Of a stretch of 64,000 nt of DNA, positions 47,863-57,653 are shown one piece after another. Within the stretch, counting starts at the first letter, position 1; the number at the start of each line of letters is the position of its first letter. Under the pieces are notes generated by a model, which did no database searches, was not told the origin of the DNA, and worked only from the letters and a program-made list of their open reading frames with translations. Origin of the DNA: Paeniglutamicibacter sp. Y32M11 (GTDB lineage Bacteria > Actinomycetota > Actinomycetes > Actinomycetales > Micrococcaceae); contig NZ_CP079107.1 of assembly GCF_019285735.1 (NCBI RefSeq), forward strand, positions 2,418,001 through 2,482,000. Direction: 5' to 3'. The translations under genes were made by a program, and so were the position numbers.

Positions 47863-48086
47863 TCAGCTCACGATGATGACACAACCCATGACAACGTAAT
47901 CACGCAGCCTCAGCGCTTCACGCGCAAAGGCGCGTCCGGCCTCAAGCAAACGCGAAGCAAAATGAACTGTGCGATCCACGTTTTCCGGTTCGATGTTGAA
48001 CTGGGCCCCGTTGGCCACCGCGCCAAAAGCCAACGGATCACTACATGACCCCGCCGGGCGCTGGCAGTAAGTTCTTCAATGGTCAT
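47863..48086 (-). pseudogene. Possible small broken gene of unknown family
   Basis: An ATG frame begins MTIEELTASARRG, and after one frame change at the GGGG near 48055 a protein-like stretch follows: DPLAFGAVANGAQFNIEPEN, VDRTVHFASRLLEAGRAFAR, ending in a TGA at 47863. Codon use is good, but no family is recognised and no clear ribosome site exists. The rest of 47723-48474 shows nothing else. Confidence 0.3.
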
Positions 48087-48474
48087 TCGCCGCAAACACA
48101 ACATGTGTAGCTCAACTGCGGCAGCGCAACCGTGCTTTGGACTCGTGAACTGTGGGGTACCAAAAATCGCCAAAACCTTGGGGAAACCTTGTACAACGCC
48201 TCGCACACTCTGACGCTCTTTTACACCCCATTTCGGCACGGAGCATACTGGGCATCACTACAGCGGAAGGAAGACCGAAAAGCCCCCGATAGGGCAGCAT
48301 CGGTGAGATTGCCGCCCCGGGGCTCTTCTGGCACTAGGGGTGTCGAAAACATGCTCCCAACTTGGGAAAAACACTATACGGCTCGCCATCGGTTTCACGG
48401 TATGGAACCCGTCCACGACGACCCGGGGCAATAGCCGTTGCTTTCACGACGAGCCCTAGTCATCACCCTTGGCT

Positions 48475-48672
48475 CGACACTTGCTCTATCCACATCAAAG
48501 ACGACGGACCGGGTTCGACCCGGGATCGGTGCCTCCCGAACGGCTGGGGATCACCGAGTCGATCCTGGGCTGCGTGCGCAAGGACAGCGGGGAAGCCCGC
48601 ATTGATTCGGCGCCAGGGCACGGCACGACTGTAACTCTGTGCTGGTCAAGTGGTGGAAGCGGAAATGGATAA
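48475..48672 (+). pseudogene. C-terminal remnant of a sensor histidine kinase
   Basis: Two frames together spell the end of a HATPase domain: IHIKDDGPG in one, then GFDPGSVPPERLGITESILG and GEARIDSAPGHGTTVTL in another, i.e. the G1 (DDGPGFDP), F/G2-like and GHGTT motifs. The frame change lies near 48510, and the sensor, dimerisation and upstream parts are absent. Its stop overlaps the next start as ATGGATAA, so it once was translationally coupled to the following gene. Confidence 0.8.
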
Positions 48673-49649
48673 CTCCATCACCCGACCCCTCGTCCCTGCC
48701 CTCGCGATCCCTTTCCCGCTAGCCCACATCTTTCTGGGACTCGCGAACCTTGAGCCGCTGACCACCGTTTTCCCGACAATCCTGGCGATGGCGATTTGCC
48801 TTCTCGCGGTGAGTGTGCTTGCCGCGCCCTACCCCACCGGAAGGCTCGGCACTCGTGCAACAACGATGGTGATCATCGGGACTACGGCCATGGCCGCCCT
48901 GGTGCAATCCGGGCTGCCCCCGGGGGGTCCATCCGGGGTATGCGGCATGGCATACCGGAGCCCTGCGAACGCTCCTGGTCGCCGTCGTTTTGTACCAACG
49001 CGCGGCTCTGGCGTGGCTCGGGACCGCCGCCTTCTTGGTGGTCCACCATTGGTTTGGCGCTGCACGGCATGAGTCTGCGTGACGCCGTTGTCATGATGGC
49101 GACGCCATTGGTATGGACCGTCACCGTCACCGTCGTCAGCTCCATGCTCGGACGCAACCGCAGTGCCATCGAAGAATCCGCCACGGCCCAGCGCAAGACC
49201 GAAACCCGGCTGGCCAACGCCTACGCGGCGCAGGTCGCCCGCGGAGAATGGGCCACGGACCTTGACCAACGCACCCGCCCCGCGATCGAGAGCATTGTGC
49301 GCGGCGAGATCACGGAAACCAATAGATGCGAATTCCTCTTGCTCGAAGCCGAACTGCGCGACCAAATCCGGGGAGGGGCACCGGTGGGCCCGGGCGTCTC
49401 CGAAGCCGCCTGACGGGCGCGGAGGCGCGGGGTTCGCGTGGAACTGCTTGATGACCTAGCAGCATCCCTAGCCTCAACCATTGTCAACGAGGTTTACAGC
49501 CAATGGTTGCCGCCCTGCGGCGCAGCCAGGGAGGATTCGTCAACGCGCGGGCCATGGCCTTAGGTGCCGAACAGCTGGTGCGGATCGTGGCCTTTGACGA
49601 AGGCCTTCCCGAGGCCGAAATCACCGTGGTCATCAGCACCGAGTCCTGA
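48665..49649 (+). pseudogene. Broken membrane protein gene formerly coupled to a sensor kinase
   Basis: Starts MDNSITRPLVPALAIPFPLA with several hydrophobic helices, changes frame near 48930 (GYAAWHTGALRTLLVAVVLY), again near 49050 (SLRDAVVMMATPLVWTVTVT, then SAIEESATAQRKTETRLANA), meets a TGA at 49411-49413, reads on as RARRRGVRVELLDDLAASLA, and shifts once more into a frame ending FDEGLPEAEITVVISTES at 49649. So an intact ancestor had an N-terminal membrane region and a ~200-residue cytoplasmic helical region of sensor-kinase style, without a recognisable catalytic motif left. Clearly dead. Confidence 0.75.
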
Positions 49650-50012
49650 GCCGGCGCGGGGTCACCGCAGCATTCGCACGGTTCCGCCCCAGACGTGAAA
49701 TCTCTTCATGCACGCAGTCGTGTCTGGGCCATTTCGCTCATGACCACTATTTCAACGCCCCAACCCGCCACCACTGCAACCGGCCTGATCTCCGCGACCA
49801 ATCTATCGAAAATCGGTGGGTGTCCTTCTCAATCCACTACTGCGCCTCATAGCACAGCTCGGAATGAACCTCTCCAGCGAGCGTGGGCACGGGCGCTGCG
49901 AGCACCACTTAGCCGGTGCGGGATCAATGCCCATGCAGGCCAGTCGGCACCCAGAAGCCGCCCGCGGCGAGGGGCCCAGCACCCGCAAAGTACAGGTGTG
50001 TGGCTGGCCTGC
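49650..50012. other. Intergenic region, no gene seen
   Basis: 363 bases between the broken membrane protein gene and the XRE regulator stop. No protein-like frame, repeat or RNA was found. Confidence 0.3.
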
Positions 50013-51035
50013 TCAGAGTTCGGCCAGTGGAGTGTCAAGCATCCAGGCCAGCGATGTTCCATCCACCAACCCCTGACGCATTGCGGTCAGGTGGGCGGCA
50101 TAGAGGTCTGCGGGGATCCGCGGGGCTCGAAAAGCTCCGGCTCGGCGGTGGCTGAGGCAGTCCGGATCTTGCCACACCAGCAGCTGCAAGGTGCCTTCGT
50201 CGGCATGCACCATGGCCGGCCCGCGGTGGATGCCCAACGATGACAGCCGCCGGGCCAGCGCCTTGGCCGACACCCCCGCATCCCACAGGAAAGTCGCCAG
50301 TTCCCGCGGAGTCTGCCGGTTGAAGTCGATGGATCGTAGGCGGGCTTCGGGCAGGAGCAGTTCCATGGCGAAACGTCGCGCCCAAAGTTCCGCGGCATGT
50401 CCCCGCACGGCGAGGTCCGTGTGCCGTTCGGCCAACAACTCACCCAGCTCGCGCGCCAGCACCAGATTGGCCTGATACCACGCCCCGGTGGCCCGCACCA
50501 CGATGTAGGTCACGTTGGCATCACTCATCGCCCGTGCATCAAATGCCGGCCCCTCGGCAACCACAAATACCCCGATACCAAAGGCACCCTCCACGGCACC
50601 TGCCAAATCATCAACAAACCGCGGCCCGAGCGCCGTGCGCAGTTTCCGTGCCACCATCCTTGCAGCGTGTTCTGCGGAGATTCCATCACCGATGCTGGTC
50701 ACGGCGGAGGTAGACAGCCCCACCTCCCGATACGCGCCAGCGGGAAAAGCCATGGCCTGAGCCAGCCGGTCGATTCGCCCCGGCGAATCGACCGAATGAG
50801 GAGTTGTACTTCCATCTGGGCCTGGATCCCCGGTAATCAGCCAGCTCAGCGAGACTTTCAAGGTCTTGGCCAAGGCCGCCAGCTCCGTCGCGCTGAAGTT
50901 TCGCTGCCCGTTCAGCGCCCTACTCAACGCATCCTTATTCATGCCGGTGTCCTTGGCCATCTTCGCTTGGGTGGGCCCGGGGTGGCGCGAATGCATGGCG
51001 TCCCGGACGCGAAATCGGATTCGATCCGTCATCAA
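50013..51035 (-). CDS. XRE regulator with degenerate ImmA/IrrE-like domain
   Basis: 340 residues. N-terminal helix-turn-helix (PTQAKMAKDTGMNKDALSRA, LNGQRNFSATELAALAKTL, LSWLITGD) of the XRE type, then a region like the ImmA/IrrE peptidase of phage and stress regulators: GIGVFVVAEGPAFDARAMS, NVTYIVVRATGAWYQANLVL. At the place of the zinc motif HEXXH it has ARELGELLAERH, with both histidines missing, so metallopeptidase activity is unlikely. Possibly a sensor or decoy that kept the fold. A start one codon later is equally possible. No partner toxin or phage gene is adjacent. Confidence 0.75.
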   Translation of the reverse strand: MMTDRIRFRVRDAMHSRHPGPTQAKMAKDTGMNKDALSRALNGQRNFSATELAALAKTLKVSLSWLITGDPGPDGSTTPHSVDSPGRIDRLAQAMAFPAGAYREVGLSTSAVTSIGDGISAEHAARMVARKLRTALGPRFVDDLAGAVEGAFGIGVFVVAEGPAFDARAMSDANVTYIVVRATGAWYQANLVLARELGELLAERHTDLAVRGHAAELWARRFAMELLLPEARLRSIDFNRQTPRELATFLWDAGVSAKALARRLSSLGIHRGPAMVHADEGTLQLLVWQDPDCLSHRRAGAFRAPRIPADLYAAHLTAMRQGLVDGTSLAWMLDTPLAEL

Positions 51036-51497
51036 CTACACGTCCCTAAAATCTTCTGCTCACCCGCGCCCCCGCACAAAGCGGGAGTACGGTACGGTGC
51101 TTGCTGCACTAAGCAGACCATCCGCAGGCACCTGGACACCGGTTCCACCGGCCCTCACACGCGGGTCATGATTCCGGCGCGGCGGAAGCATATCGCTTTT
51201 CCCAACACGGCCGGTCGTTACGAATCAATATCGTGGTTTGTGGGCACCAAGCAGCTTTCGCGCCGCAGTGCACCGGCGGTAAACTCGCCAACAGCGCATC
51301 ACCGCCCCGCATCGCACATTGCCTGGGGGCGCACCTAGCGGGCCGACGGTGGTGTGCTGGAATAGGTTTGACGGCTGAGCATGTGCTTGTGCCAAAAAAC
51401 CACCGCCCGTCGCGGGCGCCGGAGATTGCTAGGTAACGCTTGGGGGAATCACGGGCGCTCGCGACGACTCAGCTCGCTAGCGGCTTCGCGCCCATTC
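51036..51497. other. Intergenic region, no gene seen
   Basis: 462 bases upstream of the XRE regulator and downstream of the Pro-rich gene. It contains the regulator's promoter; nothing else is recognised. Confidence 0.3.
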
Positions 51498-51779
51498 TCA
51501 ACTCGGCGGGCGAGTGGTGGGATCAGGATGGGGCATCGGATCCGGGCCAGGGACTGGCGATGGGTCGGGCACCGGGTCACCGGGATCCGGAACGGGGCCA
51601 GGCGGCATCGGATAAGGGCCCGGATTTGGAACCGTGCTCGGCTCCGGTGGATACGAAGGTTCCGGTGTCGTGGACGGTCCAGGCGGCGGCTCGGGCGTTG
51701 GTGCATGCTCCGGCGGCATGGTCGTCTCATTGGCGGGCTTAAACTGCAGCTCCGATGCTTCGCGTGATGTCGTGAACAT
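51498..51779 (-). CDS. Pro-rich low-complexity small protein
   Basis: 93 residues from MFTTSREASELQFKPANETT, with AGAGGAG 5 nt before the ATG. From residue 21 on almost all Pro, Asp, Glu, Gly, Ser, Thr (MPPEHAPTPEPPPGP, PDPGDPVPDPSPVPGPDPMP). No signal peptide, Cys or membrane segment; intrinsically disordered. It matches in layout the broken copy at 44252. Divergent from the RND permease gene. Function unknown. Confidence 0.65.
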   Translation of the reverse strand: MFTTSREASELQFKPANETTMPPEHAPTPEPPPGPSTTPEPSYPPEPSTVPNPGPYPMPPGPVPDPGDPVPDPSPVPGPDPMPHPDPTTRPPS

Positions 51780-52089
51780 GACGTCTCCTCTAACAGCTGA
51801 GGTGATTGTTCTTCGGTCTCGGCTCGCGGCACCGATCATGGTGCTGGGCCCGTACGGACCTCCATGCTTGCACGACTCACTGGCCCAGTCCAGCTCTTTT
51901 TGGGTTTACCAACGTCTCGCGACCGTACGCAGTCGCCCAGAATTCGCACTCTCACTCCCCGTGCAGCGCCTTGTGGTGCCCGCGGCACGGGGGAAAAAGT
52001 ACTCCCTGCGGTGCATGTTTCAAGCTCCGACGCCAACTAGAGTGGAGAGGAGCGCAATAGCGAACAATCAACTCTTTCGAGGATGGCAG
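51780..52089. promoter_or_regulatory. Divergent promoter region, Pro-rich gene / RND permease
   Basis: 310 bases with no supported gene; the open frame reading into the RND gene from the left is not RND-like. GAGG about 8 bases before 52090 is the RND ribosome site. Confidence 0.35.
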
Positions 52090-55000
52090 ATGCATCGGCT
52101 GGCCGCACTTTCCCTGGGCAACCGCGCCCTCATCGCCCTGATCACGGTGTTTGTCGCGGTTTTCGGCGTCATCACCATGGGCCAGCTCAAGCAGGAGCTC
52201 ATTCCCGCGCTCGAGTTCCCACGGATTTCGGTGGTGGCTACCCAGAGTGGCGCCACCCCGGAGGTCATCGATAAGCAGGTGGCCCAGCCCCTTGAAGGTG
52301 CGCTGCAGGCGGTAGAGGCATTGGAATCATCCTCTTCCACTTCCCAAAGCGGCTTCACCACCATTTCGCTCTCCTTCGCCTACGGCACGGATCTTGACCG
52401 CGCCCGAGCCCAGGTGGACAAGGCCATCTCCAATATCAAGTCCACTCTTCCCGAAGACGTTGATCCCACCGCCTTCGCCGGCTCCATCTCCGATTTCCCC
52501 ATCGTCTATTTGGCGGTCTCCGGCGGGGAGAACATCAATGCCCTGCGTTCGGATGTGCAACGCCTAGTCTTGCCCAAACTTTCCAAGCTCGATGGGGTGC
52601 GTACCGCCGAAGTTTCCGGCGGCACCGCCCAGCATATTGCCGTGCTTCCGGATCAGGCCAAGCTCGCCGCACAGGGATTAAGCATCAACGATCTGAAAAC
52701 CGTCATCGAGGAAGGCTCCGGGCTGATGCCCGTGGGCCGAATGAACACTGATGGCCTGGACCTGCCGGTGACCTCCGGCTCGCAGATCGACTCACTCGCC
52801 GCCGTGAAGTCCCTTCCGGTGCGGGGCTCTGCCGGCGTGAGTGAGCTTTCCGAGCTGGCCAAGATCTCCTTGGCCGATGACACGGCCACCTCCATCACCC
52901 GCACCAACGGCGTCGAGACCCTGGCCGTCTCGGTCACCAAGAAGCCAGCCGGGGACACCGTGGGCATTTCTCACGCGGTGGCGGCGCTGCTTCCGGAACT
53001 TAGCACCCAGCTCGGGGCAGATGCCAGCTTCACCACGGTCTTTGACCAGGCCCCGTTCATCGAACAATCCATCCACGACCTCACCGTGGAGGGACTGCTG
53101 GGACTGGGCTTCGCGGTGATCGTCATCCTGATCTTCCTCCTCTCGGTGCGCTCCACCCTGGTCACCGCCATCTCCATCCCGCTCTCCCTCTTGGTGACGT
53201 TTATTGGATTGCGCGCCGGCGGCTACTCGCTGAACATGCTCACCCTGGGCGCGCTGACCATCTCCATCGGCCGCGTGGTGGATGACTCCATCGTGGTCAT
53301 CGAAAACATCAAACGGCATCTGAGCTACGGCGAAGAAAAATCCACGGCCATCCTCAATGCGGTGCGTGAGGTAGCCACCGCCGTGACCGCAGCGACGCTG
53401 ACCACCGTGGCGGTCTTCTTGCCCGTGGCTCTGGTCGGCGGCATGGCCGGGGAACTTTTCCGCCCCTTCGCCCTCACCGTCACCATCGCCCTCGTAGCCT
53501 CCCTCTTGGTCTCGCTGACCATCGTTCCGGTGCTGGCCTACTGGTTCCTAGGTCACAGCCGACCCGGGGCACAGAATGTTCAGGCCGCCAGGCTCGCGGC
53601 GGAAAAGAAGGAAGCCGCATCCTGGCTACAGCGTGGTTATGCCCCGGTGCTGCGCTCCACCCAGCGCCATCCGGTGATCACTCTGGCCTCCGCGGTGGTG
53701 CTGCTGGGCCTTACCGTCTTGATGGTCCCGCTGGTGCCCACCAACCTCTTGGGCGGCACCGGGCAAAACACGTTCTCCGTGACCCAGAAGCTCCCTGCCG
53801 GTTCCTCGCTGGATACCACCATGAAGGCAGCTACTCCGGTGGAGGAAGCCCTCCGTACGGTTCACGGCGTGAAGGACGTCCAGCTGACCGCCGGGAATCC
53901 ATCGGGTGGATTCTCTGCCTTCCAAACCGGTGGCAGCAATACTGCCAGTTTCACCGTGATGACCGATGCCGATCAAGATCAGGAAGCGATCCAGGCCGCT
54001 GCCCGCGCGGTCATCGATCCGCTGGCTGGTGAGGGTGAAATTTCCCTCTCCGCGTCGGAGGGCGGCATGGGCGGATCGACCGACATTACCGTGCAGATTG
54101 GCGCCCCCACCCCGGAGCTGCTCCGTGATGCCACGGATCTCACCCGCAAGGCCATGACCGGCATCACCGGCGCCACGTCCGTGAGCGATAACCTCTCCAC
54201 CGCCGGCCCGCAGGTATCCATCACGATCGATCGGACCAAGGCCGCTACGGCAGGGCTCTCCGAGGCCCAGATTGGCGCCCTGAGCGCCGGCACCATCTCC
54301 CCGGTTCCCGCCGGCACGGTGCGCCTGGGGTACACCGATTTCCCCGTGCTGATCGGCGAGGGCACCAAACTCACCGATCTTGACCAATTACGTCAACTGA
54401 AGCTGCCGGTACCCGGAGGTACGATCACCCTCGGTGAGGTGGCGAGCGTGGAACGCAGCCAAACCCCGGCCACCATCACCTCCTCCAATGGGGACCGGAT
54501 CGCCACGGTATCCATCACCCCGGGGGAAAATGACCTGGGCAGCGTGTCCACCGAGGTCACCCAGCGGCTGGATGTGCTGAATTTGCCCGAGGGCACCACC
54601 GCGGAACTCGGCGGCGCCGCCACCGAACAGGCCGAATCCTTCGCCCAGCTCTATCTGGCACTCCTGGCGGCCATCGCCATTGTGTATGTGGTGATGGTGG
54701 CAACGTTCAAGTCGCTGATCCAGCCGCTGATCCTGCTGGTATCCATCCCGTTTGCCGCCACCGGCGCCATCGGGCTGCTGTTGCTCACGGGCGTGCCGCT
54801 GGGCCTGCCCTCGCTGATCGGCATGTTGATGCTGGTGGGCATCGTGGTCACCAACGCGATTGTGCTCATCGATTTGATCAACCAGTACCGCAAGCCCCAC
54901 GCCGGGCATCCGGCAATGAATCTCACCGATGCGATCCACCACGGCGCCAGGCAGCGTCTGCGCCCGATCCTCATGACGGCGTTGGCCACCATCTTCGCCC

Positions 55001-55494
55001 TGATCCCGATGGCGTTGGGACTCACCGGTGGTGGCGGGTTCATCTCCAAGCCACTGGCCGTGGTGGTCATCGGCGGGTTGGTCTCCTCCACAGCGCTGAC
55101 GCTGATCCTGGTTCCGGTGCTCTACTTCCTCATTGAGGGTGCGAAGGAACGCGGGGCCGCCCGCCGTGCCGCGAAGCATTCGACTCCCGATGGGTCCGGT
55201 CCTGGGGCAGCCGCCGCGGTGACGGTCAACGCCACGGCCCAGGTCGCGGGTCAGCCCAGCGAGCCGACACCCGAACTGCTTCGGGCCATGAACGAGGCCG
55301 AGACGACGCCGGCGCCAAGCACGGCAGGTCCCTCGCGTCCACGCACCAGCGCCGCCACTCCCGCCAGCTCCGCCAATTCACGGGACGAGGCACAGGACGA
55401 GTTGATCAATCCGGCCACCGGCATGATCCCACTGACCCGCAAGGAGCGTAAGGAAGTCGAAGAGGGATTCCGGGCCAAGCACAAGGCTGATTAG
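52090..55494 (+). CDS. RND-family efflux permease (AcrB/HAE1-like)
   Basis: 1134 residues from MHRLAALSLGNRALIALITV, the usual first helix. Proton-driven export pump of the inner (here only) membrane. Seen: QLKQELIPALEFPRISVVAT (periplasmic start), twelve expected helices in two halves, and the TM4 proton-relay GRVVDDSIVVIENIKRH with its Asp pair, also MLVGIVVTNAIVLIDLINQY in the second half. A Pro/Ala/Thr-rich cytoplasmic tail (~120 residues) follows the last helix. No membrane-fusion protein or outer-membrane channel gene adjoins, consistent with a monoderm host. Substrate unknown. Confidence 0.92.
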   Translation: MHRLAALSLGNRALIALITVFVAVFGVITMGQLKQELIPALEFPRISVVATQSGATPEVIDKQVAQPLEGALQAVEALESSSSTSQSGFTTISLSFAYGTDLDRARAQVDKAISNIKSTLPEDVDPTAFAGSISDFPIVYLAVSGGENINALRSDVQRLVLPKLSKLDGVRTAEVSGGTAQHIAVLPDQAKLAAQGLSINDLKTVIEEGSGLMPVGRMNTDGLDLPVTSGSQIDSLAAVKSLPVRGSAGVSELSELAKISLADDTATSITRTNGVETLAVSVTKKPAGDTVGISHAVAALLPELSTQLGADASFTTVFDQAPFIEQSIHDLTVEGLLGLGFAVIVILIFLLSVRSTLVTAISIPLSLLVTFIGLRAGGYSLNMLTLGALTISIGRVVDDSIVVIENIKRHLSYGEEKSTAILNAVREVATAVTAATLTTVAVFLPVALVGGMAGELFRPFALTVTIALVASLLVSLTIVPVLAYWFLGHSRPGAQNVQAARLAAEKKEAASWLQRGYAPVLRSTQRHPVITLASAVVLLGLTVLMVPLVPTNLLGGTGQNTFSVTQKLPAGSSLDTTMKAATPVEEALRTVHGVKDVQLTAGNPSGGFSAFQTGGSNTASFTVMTDADQDQEAIQAAARAVIDPLAGEGEISLSASEGGMGGSTDITVQIGAPTPELLRDATDLTRKAMTGITGATSVSDNLSTAGPQVSITIDRTKAATAGLSEAQIGALSAGTISPVPAGTVRLGYTDFPVLIGEGTKLTDLDQLRQLKLPVPGGTITLGEVASVERSQTPATITSSNGDRIATVSITPGENDLGSVSTEVTQRLDVLNLPEGTTAELGGAATEQAESFAQLYLALLAAIAIVYVVMVATFKSLIQPLILLVSIPFAATGAIGLLLLTGVPLGLPSLIGMLMLVGIVVTNAIVLIDLINQYRKPHAGHPAMNLTDAIHHGARQRLRPILMTALATIFALIPMALGLTGGGGFISKPLAVVVIGGLVSSTALTLILVPVLYFLIEGAKERGAARRAAKHSTPDGSGPGAAAAVTVNATAQVAGQPSEPTPELLRAMNEAETTPAPSTAGPSRPRTSAATPASSANSRDEAQDELINPATGMIPLTRKERKEVEEGFRAKHKAD

Positions 55495-55548
55495 CCCCGT
55501 CCGCATCCTCGCGGCAACGATCCTTCGCCCGCGTGGTCGCTAGTGGCG

Positions 55549-56073
55549 CTAGCGGCCGCGGAGCCCGCCCAGACCGTGGGCTTCGATGGCTTCCCGAGCG
55601 ATATTTGATCCGACTCGGTACACCAGTGGCGCGGCTTCGGGCGCCTTCCAGGCGAGCACCAAATAGTGCTCCACCACGGCCTCGGTCCACTCCCGGGCCA
55701 AAACATCACGTCCCAGCGCGTGCACCCGGATCCGATACCAGCCTTCACCGGCCTCATCGATCCGCGCCGCGAAGGCGGGGGACGTTCCTGCAATAAAATC
55801 TTCGGTTCCGGCCACGATCACCGGTTCAATGCCGGATGCCCAAAAACTGACCTCGGAGACGTCCTCCCAGCCGGCATCCACCCGGTCCGGAGCCGCATCA
55901 AGCATGTAGGTTTCCATGCTGACCGGACCATCGATGATCCCGGTCCCAATAAAAAGACTCTCCTCCGGGTGACCCCAGATCAGCCCGCCCACCCACGTAT
56001 CTTCATCACTAAACGTCGTTCTGGCATTGGCGATGTCGATGGTGGCGCCAAAAACATTGGTGATGTACTCCAA
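55549..56073 (-). CDS. Conserved hypothetical protein
   Basis: 174 residues, TTG start with AGGAGAG 9 nt upstream. Acidic, soluble, no signal peptide; beta-rich in the first half (EYITNVFGATIDIANARTTF, SLFIGTGIIDGPVSMETYML) and a helical end (REWTEAVVEHYLVLAWKAPE). No family recognised. Convergent with the RND gene, 54 bases between stops. Confidence 0.68.
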   Translation of the reverse strand: MEYITNVFGATIDIANARTTFSDEDTWVGGLIWGHPEESLFIGTGIIDGPVSMETYMLDAAPDRVDAGWEDVSEVSFWASGIEPVIVAGTEDFIAGTSPAFAARIDEAGEGWYRIRVHALGRDVLAREWTEAVVEHYLVLAWKAPEAAPLVYRVGSNIAREAIEAHGLGGLRGR

Positions 56074-56323
56074 GGAATTTCTCTCCTACAAACTGGTCCT
56101 GCCGAGCCTCGGCGACTTCTTCGGCGGTCACTGCCCCAACCACCGTCTCGACCTAGGCCTGGATCACTGTCTGGATCACCGCTTCGACGCAGGCACGGTG
56201 CCACTGGGGGCTGGACTTTGACCCTACAGGATGCGCACCGGCAAGAGCCCCGCGGCCAAGGCGAACGAATACTGCACCCTCGGACTTCTGGCCACGGTGC
56301 CCCGCGCGACGTACGCTCAAGAC

Positions 56324-56776
56324 ATGGACAAGGAACAGATACACACGGACGTCGAAAACCTTGAACCGAACCAATCTCTGGAGCTGCTTCGAGCCGTTTC
56401 ACTCGGTCATCTTGCCGTCAGTCACGATGACATGCCACAGATCTTCCCCATCAATTTCACCGTGGACCATGGGTCGGTCATTTTCCGCACCGGCCCCGGG
56501 ACAAAACTAGAAATTTTGCGCGCCCAACCCCACGTTGCCTTCCAAGCGGACGGCGTCAACGCGGAAACTGGTGTCGCCTGGTCGGTCATGATCCAGGGTC
56601 GGGCCGAACTCTTCGCGGGGATCGAGGAAACACTCGATTCCTTCAATCTCATGCTCTTCCCCTGGGAATCTGGCCCCAAGGACCAGTTCGTGCGCATTGT
56701 CCCCGACTCGATGACCGGTCGTCGCTTTAAGGTTGCCGACCCGCTGACCTGGTGGAAGCACATGCGCCACGGCTAA
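56324..56776 (+). CDS. Pyridoxamine 5'-phosphate oxidase family (flavin-binding split barrel) protein
   Basis: 150 residues from MDKEQIHTDVENL. Split beta-barrel pattern: SLGHLAVSHDDMPQIFPINF, TVDHGSVIFRTGPGTKLEIL, VAFQADGVNAETGVAWSVMI, QGRAEL. These proteins bind FMN, F420 or heme; many in actinobacteria are small reductases of unknown substrate. The longer frame to 56231 is not family-like. Single gene, convergent with the ABC permease gene. Confidence 0.82.
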   Translation: MDKEQIHTDVENLEPNQSLELLRAVSLGHLAVSHDDMPQIFPINFTVDHGSVIFRTGPGTKLEILRAQPHVAFQADGVNAETGVAWSVMIQGRAELFAGIEETLDSFNLMLFPWESGPKDQFVRIVPDSMTGRRFKVADPLTWWKHMRHG

Positions 56777-56807
56777 ATCCACCCCTGCGGATGGACTACC
56801 GCCGGTT

Positions 56808-57653
56808 CTAAGCATCCCGACGATGAAACACCCACATCCTTGCTCCCAGCAGAACACCGGCCCAAATTACCAAGATCAGGGCCGCGGTTCCCGTGCCATA
56901 GGGCTCGAGCACCCCGGTGCCCAGCACCTGTCCGGCGGTTGTCGGCAGATAGGACACCAGAGCTTGCAGCCAGTGAAGGGCGAACAGCGGCAGGATCTGC
57001 GGCAACCCAAAGAGCAGAACAAAGGCGCTGGATATGGCCCCGGCGGTGCTACGTAACAAGACCCCGATGGCCAGCATCATGACCGCAAGCAGCCCCAGAT
57101 ACACCCCGCCGCCAACTAAGGCCAGCAACAGCTCACCGATGGTGAAGCGCCCGTACTGCGCGGCTACGGGTGCGGCAATCAGCGTTCCGGCGCCCACCAG
57201 TGCCACACCGGAAACGAAGCCGAGCATCAATAGCACAGCCGCCTTGGCCCCCAGGAGCCGGGTGCGCACCGGCACGGCCTGCAGCGAGGAGATGATCGTT
57301 CCGTTGGAATACTCGGAGGTGATACTCAGGGCCGCCACGGTGGCGATGAACAACTGAGCCAAATTCAGGCACACCAGGGCGATGAACGGGGCGGGCATCA
57401 CCGCTTCATAACCGTTATCCCCGCTGGCCTTTGCGGAGAAGCTCAGCAGCCATGCCATGGAAAGTTGCCCAAGAACCATCACCGCCAGCGTGATGCGCGT
57501 GGAGCGCACCGCCCACAATTTGGTCAGCTCAAAGGCGATGGCTGCTCCGAACCCCGGCCGCGCTCCCGGCAGCTGCGCCGACTCCCCTACAGCCGGCTCG
57601 CCCGTTCTCCGATGGGACAGCCGAGCCAGCGCCAACGTCGATTTCGCCTTCAT
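56808..57653 (-). CDS. ABC-2 type transporter permease
   Basis: 281 residues with about six hydrophobic helices (ITLAVMVLGQLSMAWLLSFS, LLGAKAAVLLMLGFVSGVAL, LGLLAVMMLAIGVLL, LILVIWAGVLLGARMWVF) and the EYSNGTI turn typical of ABC-2 permeases of the bacitracin/lantibiotic-export type. The start overlaps the ATPase stop by four bases (ATGA), so the two are translated together as one exporter. Confidence 0.88.
   Translation of the reverse strand: MKAKSTLALARLSHRRTGEPAVGESAQLPGARPGFGAAIAFELTKLWAVRSTRITLAVMVLGQLSMAWLLSFSAKASGDNGYEAVMPAPFIALVCLNLAQLFIATVAALSITSEYSNGTIISSLQAVPVRTRLLGAKAAVLLMLGFVSGVALVGAGTLIAAPVAAQYGRFTIGELLLALVGGGVYLGLLAVMMLAIGVLLRSTAGAISSAFVLLFGLPQILPLFALHWLQALVSYLPTTAGQVLGTGVLEPYGTGTAALILVIWAGVLLGARMWVFHRRDA

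Noticed and set aside
41041-50012. Prophage or integrative island
   Set aside because: Apart from the IS30 remnant there are no integrase, capsid, terminase or conjugation genes.
51634-52089. 152-residue N-terminal extension of the RND permease
   Set aside because: Gly/Ser low-complexity and overlaps the antisense Pro-rich gene; the RND family starts at MHRLAALSLGN.
54388-55179. 263-codon minus-strand frame opposite the RND gene
   Set aside because: His/Gln/Gly-rich composition typical of antisense to a GC-biased gene; no ribosome site.
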